Part shown: piece by piece, positions 57,061 to 64,000 of the stretch | How the letters are laid out: the number at the start of each line of letters is the position of its first letter | Position numbering within the stretch: position 1 is the stretch's first letter | Source of the DNA: Okapia johnstoni | Taxonomy: Eukaryota; Chordata; Mammalia; Artiodactyla; Giraffidae | NCBI GenBank assembly: GCA_024291935.2 | Contig: CM044311.1 | Span: 31,562,001 to 31,626,000 of the forward strand | Length of the DNA: 64,000 nt | Direction: 5' to 3' | The notes under the pieces: generated by a model | The model's database searches: none | Told to the model about the DNA's origin: nothing | The model's input: the letters and a program-made list of their open reading frames with translations, nothing else | Translations under genes and position numbers: made by a program

Positions 57061-60000
57061 TCATCACTGAAATGAGAAATGCAAGCAGAGAAAAAAATTA
57101 TGGGAAAAATGTTATATCCCATATTAGTTATGCTGATTCGGGAGGTCCTTTGGAAGAGCCAAATGAATGTGTTGAGTAGAACATCCACGTCTTCCCCTAG
57201 TCTGATGATTGGGAGAGGTCAGAGATTTTACCAGGATTCCTTGAGGCACCTATTTGTTCTAGTGTACAGTGTCCAAACTCTCTTCAACTCTATTTTTATG
57301 TCAGTGAATATATCTTCATTAATAGCAAGCTGTTTGCCTTTACTATTTGCTTTTATGTCCATTGGTGTGTAACTCATGATTCAACAAATATGTTATAAAA
57401 TGAACTTTTATGAAAAGAAAAGAATTTGCAAAGATAAGACTTACAGCCTTCTGGCTTATTATAGACAAGCCCTGTGGTAGAGAAATAAGACTCAACCAGT
57501 GACCAATTTACCTGGAAGCTAGAAATGGTTTCCACAGAGAGCCAAACTACCCACACTAGACACTATCAGTGAATCATAGGAATGCAAACCCCAGGCGTTG
57601 ATAATATTTTCCTTAGATACTCCAAACATATTCAAAGGCAACATCTTCAAGTTGGAATTTGCTTGGATGTGGGCAGTAGATAAGGCCAGGGAGACTGGTG
57701 AAGGGTCCAAATGTACACATATAAAGATAGGAAATGGCCCTATGCTCTTGTATTCTTAGCCTCAGCTTCTAGCTTCTAGCATTAATATGTTCCTTACATC
57801 ATGCTTGAATTACTCCCCATCACAGTTGAGCACATCAGAATAAAAAATATAGTTAAATATTTATATATCAACAAGGAACATCTACAGAAACTAGACTCAT
57901 TCTAGTTCATTGGAGATTAAATTTGGAAATTATCAGCAAGGAAAACATGTACAGTATCTCAAATACTGTCATGGATTCGAGAAAATATGTTAAATAATAA
58001 TTTATAAAATGACATTTACCATTTAAGGTCTTTAAAACTTGGACATTTGTAGTTCTTTGTGTTTAAATGTTCAACAAACATTTAAGAAGGCATCATCGTC
58101 CATAAAGCATGATGGTAGGCAATGAGGGTATGATAACACAAAATATTGATGATTGCTACAAATTGAAATGTGTCACTTTTCCTATTATTAAGGGAACTAA
58201 ATTCTTCATGTTCACAAAGTTAAATACACACACACACACACAACAATTTAAAGAAAAATGGAATCATCCCTCTCTATGTCAGACATGATGAGTTCTGTCA
58301 TTCCCCTTATACCTGCAAACTGTCCTGCCAAGTTTAGAAACATAGCCATATGCAACTTCACAAGTCTTTAAACTTTGCCATCCTCTCCCTCTACCAATAT
58401 AATTTCTCCATTTTTTTCAGTCTGATTTTCTCTTCTAAAAAGAAAATCATTCTAAGAAAATCATTACTGAATTTTTGAAAGATCCTTTTATCCTAGATAA
58501 AGGGTTAAGCCTACTCAGTGGCTTTCAAGCGTGTGGGTTGTGAGCAGGATTTCACTTGCTCAGTAGACCCAAAAGTTAGTGTGTCCTTTAAATATTGAGT
58601 GCAGAATAGATGTTAATTTCTCACCCGAGTGGGAGATAGATGTGGTCAGCAAGGGGAATGTGAGACTGATTTTAATCAGTTGTCATTAGAAAAGCACATA
58701 GAGCTCTTACTATCCAAAATTAGTGATGCTGTTAGAACCCACTTTATCCTAAGAACTACCAATGAATTAAAACAGGACCAGCCATCTGAGTTTAATTTTC
58801 TTGGTAAAACAGCAAAGCATTTGAGGTCCTTGTAATACTTTGAAAGATAGTACCCCAAGTAGCTAAGTAGGGGTGGAATTGACAGCTCCCTAAACTGTTC
58901 TGACAGAACACCTATGTGAGTAAGTCATGAAAAGCACACAGCACATACTCACCAGGGCATCTATCCCTTAAAAGTGACACTCCCTCCCTCCAATGCTGAA
59001 CAATAAACACATAGCACTACATAGAATTTTGATTGAATTGCAAAATGGGTTAAAGTCCAAATCTATAGATAGCAAATAGCAAAGGCAATCATCCCTAATA
59101 GCCTTCAAACATGCCAAATGGGAAGTTTGTTCAGAGACCTACACAGACAATTATTATTTTTTAAACATTTGTGTTCTGACAGAATTGTTTTTATGATTGT
59201 GTACCCAATTTCATCTGAAAAACTCTCCTGAGGTCATTTTTTGAAGATGGGAATGAACAAAGGGTTCGTGTGGTTTATTAGAGGAAAACATATTTAAAAG
59301 ATTTCAAAGGGAGACAGGAGTTTTCACATTTGAGATATAATAAGGATTTAAAAACAAAACCTCCATGATAGTCATAGATTGTTCAAAGATATGTTTGTAT
59401 TAGTTCCTGAAAAAGACAAATTTTAAGTTGCATAATCAAAAGTTTCCTGGGAATATAAGTAATAACATTTATTATCATTTCTATTTTGTCTTTGCTGCTC
59501 ATGTTTGCATTATAACTATGCACCTTACAAATATATCTATTTTCAGAAAACAGAAGCTATACGCATGGAGCTAGTTATTTTTAAAAGTACTTTGTGTTCT
59601 GAAGAGGTGCTGTGACTTGTTCTCAACTTGTATAAGGAAAGAATAAGTGCATGAAAAAGTGTTTGCTCTGTTTTTAAATAAGTTGTTGGATGTTACATGT
59701 TGAAACTCCTGATAGGGGCAAAGAGCTGAAGGAAACTTGCAAAGATTTAGCTCACAGTTCAAGAAGTCCCACTGTATTATGCTATGAGACTGTAAGTTTC
59801 CAGTAGATTGCATGAGCAATCGTATTTGTTGTCATAAATCTATGAATAATGTGTTTGTTAATTATTTGTTGAGTCTTACTTTGGTTTTTGCACTGAACTT
59901 TAGCTTTAGAATAATTTTGAGACAGAAAACAGCACCACACCCTCATTAGGTCATAACTGTTTTCTAACTAGAGCTCTGGAACATTATTTATATAAGTAGA

Positions 60001-60499
60001 CTTATTAGCCTCATTAGCAATGAAATAATCATATTTGTTATTCAAAGTTAAACATGATGTACTTTTGGCTTTTTGTCAGTTTTGGATGAGATAAGAAATG
60101 TTGTCATTTATTTAAAATGCTTGACATAAGATACTGTATGTTTCTTTGTACCACATTGTATTATTTCCACATGCACAATAAATGAACTTTTCTGGAATAG
60201 AATATATGAAAGTAGAAGAGGAGTAGATTAAGGGATTGTCAAAGGGGATTGCATAACATAGGTTAGGACTGATGGCCCACCTTAACATTTAATTTTGTTT
60301 CAGGAAGTCTTAGGTGGGGTAAGAATAGGTCAGCAAATTTAGTGAAGCCTTAAAGGGGAAAGTCTACTATGACACAATCAGATAAGCAAAAAGGTAAGAG
60401 TTGATTATCAAAAGAGGTAAAGAGAAAGAAGCGGGAAGACCAGATGGAAGGAGAACCTCTAGTTACACTATACTAGGAAGATTTGCCTTGCTCCATATT
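57061..60499. other. Mostly unrecognised
   Basis: About 3.4 kb, AT-rich. 58060-58150 has weak L2-like text ('aaatgttcaacaaacattta'). 58226-58243 is a short (CA)n. The open frames at 57079-57372 and 58629-58835 have no recognised domain. Confidence 0.4.
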
Positions 60500-60770
60500 A
60501 TTCAACAATATTTGTCAACTACCAACTATTTGCAAAGCACTGTACTGGATGCTTTATGTCTTATCATTCAGGTTATAAGGACAAAAAAAAAAGAGACATT
60601 TTTGAGCACTTGTATATACATGTTATTTAACTTGACATCAACCATATAAGGTGAATATTGATATTGCCTTTTTCTGTAGTTTCAGAGAAATTAGGTAATT
60701 TGCTCTAGATCAGACCTTACATAGAACAATAAATTTTGGACCCATGATTTGAACAAGTTCCTCTCCAAAT
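60500..60770 (-). mobile_element. MIR SINE, antisense
   Basis: 'ctatttgcaaagcactgtac', 'aaccatataaggtgaatatt', 'agaaattaggtaatttgctc' and 'gacccatgatttgaac' follow the reverse MIR in order. Confidence 0.6.
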
Positions 60771-61454
60771 ATTCACACAATTTACCAATGAAGCAAATTC
60801 AAAAATATTTAAAAATCAATCTTTGTACCCCAAACTAAAAGCACCTTGTTTTTTTCAACCACAGATGGATGTGTGCTACTAATGATGCCAAGATAAAAAT
60901 ATTATGTGATACTGAATATGTTCCCTGCTATTTCATTTTTATGGCAAATATGAAATTCATGGGAAGGACAGAAGATATGCAAATTTATAAGCATTTTAAT
61001 TTATTCTACAATGTAATTTAATATCTAACTCAAGCCCTCAAGCATTGTTTAATGCTTTATCCAACTATGACTAGGAAATTCAGAGAATTTCAGAGATCTC
61101 TAAATTGTCTTGGCTCTAAAACAAACTTTTTCAACCCTGGGGTTGATGTTAAATTGTTAAGGTTTCAGTAGGCAAATAAGATTTATGCTGATAGTACTTA
61201 GTCCTAAGTAGGAAGGGGCTGTCTGCCTCTAAATCATGAAATAGCTCTATTCAATGGATTTAAAGCTGGCCCTTGCTTTGGCAATGATGTGTCCAATTTA
61301 ATACATGGTCATGTTCCAATCCCTGTTGACAACTGGCTGAGAGTGAAGCAGCTCCTGGTATGGACTGTCACACTTCAGAGTCCCTTCCTGTGTCATTCTG
61401 AACCTGGGGGAACTCAGGGAGGTTGTCTTGTGCCTAGACCTGCCACAACATCTG
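60771..61454. other. No recognised feature
   Basis: No gene or nameable repeat. Confidence 0.4.
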
Positions 61455-62015
61455 TCTTACTTTGTTCAGGCTGCTGTAACAAAATACCATAAACTGGATG
61501 TCTTCTAAACAGAAACCTCTTTCTCAAAGTTCTGGAGTCTGGAAGTCTAAGACTAAGGTGACTGCATGTTCTGCAGTGTTTTGATGAGAACATTCTTTCC
61601 ATCTCAGAATGTTGACTTGTTGTTGTCCTCTCACATGATGGAAGGAACGAGGGAGCTTGACCTGATCACCTCCCAAAGACCCCACCTCCTGGATACCATT
61701 ACCTTGAGGGTTAGGCTTTTATCATGTAGATTTGGAGGGGACCCAAACATTCAGGGGCTTCCTAGGTGGCGCTAGTGGTAGAGAACCCACCTGCCAATGC
61801 AGGAGACTTAAGATACCAGAGTTCAATCCCTGGGTTGGGAAGATCCCCTGGAGGAGGGCATGGCAATCCACTCAAGTATTCTTGCCTGGAAAATTCCATG
61901 GATAGAGGAACCTGGCCAGCTATGATGCATAGAATCACAAAAAGTCCTACATGACTGAGGTGACTTGAAAATCATGCACTCATGCAAACATTCAGATCTT
62001 AGTAACATTATTCTG
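61455..62015 (+). mobile_element. Ancient mammalian repeat, interrupted by Bov-tA
   Basis: 'ttactttgttcaggctgctg', 'taacaaaataccataaactg', 'tgtcctctcacatgatggaa', 'gatcacctcccaaagacccc' and 'gacccaaacattcag' follow a widespread mammalian interspersed repeat whose name I will not guess. The Bov-tA splits it near its 3' end. Confidence 0.7.
61755..61984 (+). mobile_element. Bov-tA SINE
   Basis: Sense Bov-tA with head 'gcttcctaggtggcgctagt' and body 'ggaggagggcatggcaatcc'. It is flanked by a perfect 11-bp CAAACATTCAG at 61744-61754 and 61985-61995. The duplicated word belongs to the host repeat. Confidence 0.96.
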
Positions 62016-63769
62016 GAGCTAAAACATCATGACAACATGTGGGACTTTGCTCTGAAGCTTGATATCTCTTTAGTCTCCATCTAGGAAATGCGATACAGAT
62101 TCTCCTATGCTTCTGATGCCTCAATTTAGTAAGATACTATGTAATGTCACCCTTTCCGTTAGACTTCATCTGTGGGTGGATGTGGCTGTTGGGGAGGGGA
62201 GGTAGGAAGTCTTCCTCTAACTCTGTATGGAATATTCTTCTCTCCTTTCCCAAACAGAAGCTATTTTATATTATACAGGGAGGGAGGGAGATACACTGGT
62301 CCTTGCTGACCCAGATAATTTGAGATTAAAGAGTAGAATTTGCCACCTTTGTTTTCTTGCCTAAATTGACACTCCATCTTTGGGCCCACGGCAATGGTGG
62401 CTCTAAGAGTCAAATCAAAGAGGGAAAAGTCACAGGTCAGAAAGTGTATCAGAGAATTAAATACCTGGAATTGAGTTATATTACTATCATCACCTGTTTC
62501 TAGAAACTGAATGATTGTACTCAATCAGTAAGGCAGATATTAATGAATTTTAAGTGCAGTCAATTTTAAACTGGGATTACTATATCTCAGGCACCTGGAT
62601 GAAAAAAGAAATATTAAGTCAGTCACTCAGTTGCTTCCAGATATTTAGTATTGTGCATACAATAAAATAGCTGCACCTATTTGCATCCTGGAGACTGTTT
62701 GAGGGGCTGTATATAAAATTATATAGAATAGGTTATTTTAATTTTGAAACCAGTGTAGTAATAAATAACATCCTTAAGAGAAACCAGAGGGGTAGGGAAA
62801 AATAACATAATTGTGAAAAAATTTAAATATATATATGTATTGACTTATTTTTCTGTTTCACAATTCATTTTACCTGATGGGACGGCTAGCTGCATTTTTA
62901 ATTTGACTATGATATTTAATATAGTAATTTTATTTAAAAAATAAATTTGATGCTTAGGCTTTTCCTACAAATTGGAAATTCTTCTACATGTTTAAGTTTT
63001 TATGATTATTCTAGATGTAAGAATCAGAATATGTCCAAAAATGCACAAATTTTTCTATTCACCTATTTTATTTTTATTAAATTGGATTCTTCTAAAAGGT
63101 CTGATACTACATTAGCCACACATAGGTCATATATCAGAGAAAGTCAATAATGCCCTGATTATCTAATCATTTACATCCTAAAATTTCTGCAAAGTTCTTG
63201 TGTAATAAATATTTGACAAACACACATATTTTATGTTTTATGAGAACTGCTGTCTTTTTTAGGGGACAGAGTATTTTTTTAAAGGCCAAAAGTGGTTTAT
63301 GGAATAATCAATTACTCAGCTACAGCTTTAAAATGGTTATTTATAAATTACTTAATATGGCTGCCTTGTTTAATGGTTATTTTCATTATTTATTAGATTA
63401 ATGTTGTAAACATAGTATTGATCCAAAGGGCAATGCTTTTCTTAAAATATATCTTACCATAAAACTGAGCAGTAAAAGTTGAAATATAAAAACTCCTAGA
63501 TCTGTTTCACAGTCCCCTTAGAAATGTGTGTAAACTTGCATGTTTGAATTAAAGACAGGGGGGTGACTTAAATGTTAGACACACATATTGTCAAATTGTC
63601 ATCATTAGGGGCAATTGTCTTACCAAACATATTTTAATTCTGTACTTTTTAGGAAAATATTTTAATTTAGAATATTCTTTTTAATTAAAACACAATTTCA
63701 TATATACGAAGAATATATTGAATTGCAAAACTTGAAATTACTTTGCCCAAGACTCTTATATTTGTGAAT
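62016..63769. other. No recognised feature
   Basis: AT-rich, with short A/T runs and no gene or nameable repeat. Confidence 0.45.
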
Positions 63770-63855
63770 CCTGAGATTCAGAGATTGAGAAACTTGCCCA
63801 AAGCATCATAATGTGTAATTAATTCAAGACTTTTTCCACTCTATACACATCCTGT
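63770..63855 (-). mobile_element. MIR-like fragment, antisense
   Basis: 'gagaaacttgcccaaagcat' then 'tcaagactttttccactcta' parallels the reverse MIR core. Short, and low in certainty. Confidence 0.45.
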
Positions 63856-64000
63856 TATTCCTAACCACGCAAAATTTGGGGCAGTTTAAAAAAATTTTTT
63901 TGTATTTTAATGATGTTATTATAGTATTTCTCTTTCTTTGGATAAAGTTTCATTCTTAAATGAATGAATTAAATGATTTTGTTTTGCGTATCAAATCACT

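Noticed and set aside
1..64000. CRISPR array, operons, riboswitches or phage genes
   Set aside because: No regularly spaced repeats, no bacterial ribosome-binding pattern, and clear mammalian repeats throughout.

Overview
This is a gene-free, AT-rich stretch of a ruminant nuclear genome, most likely a bovid such as cattle, sheep or goat. The organism call rests on the repeats. Bov-tA SINEs (tRNA-Glu-like head plus BovA body), Bov-A2 SINEs (two BovA units ending in an AGC-rich tail), BovB LINEs ending in TTCAG-type repeats, and CHR SINEs occur together only in ruminants. I found no protein-coding gene, no functional RNA gene and no CRISPR array. Every long open frame whose sequence I can recognise lies in a transposable element; the rest are short and unrecognised.

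Layout. 1-5 kb: Bov-tA copies, an (AC)26 microsatellite and a short duplication carrying a mariner-like end. 5-18 kb: mostly old material (L2, MIR, MLT1 LTRs), with a CHR SINE and an L1 3' end. 18-31 kb: three BovB 3' fragments with target-site duplications (TSDs), two solo retroviral LTRs, a tandem duplication split by a SINE, and more Bov-tA. 33-45 kb: the most layered part. It holds L2 split by CHR and Bov-tA, two Tigger-like DNA transposons, an L1 that received a twin-primed (5'-inverted) BovB, a BovB that received a Bov-A2, and a 0.8 kb L1 3' end. 45-55 kb: a rearranged 1.8 kb BovB with reverse-transcriptase remnants, (CA)21, and L1 and BovB fragments. 55-64 kb: a (TA)n tract, a hAT-type MITE, an MLT1 LTR split by an older insertion, an ancient repeat split by Bov-tA, and about 4 kb with little recognisable.

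Nothing here forms a pathway or operon. The interest lies in insertion history: TSDs and nesting give relative ages (L2, MIR, MLT1 and Tigger first, then L1 and BovB, then Bov-tA and Bov-A2). I do not see a new biological system. The best leads are the twin-primed BovB inside L1, the 49-bp inverted duplicate at a BovB deletion junction, and two small tandem duplications. Repeat families were named from memory of consensus motifs, so subfamilies are not asserted and the borders of old repeats are approximate.
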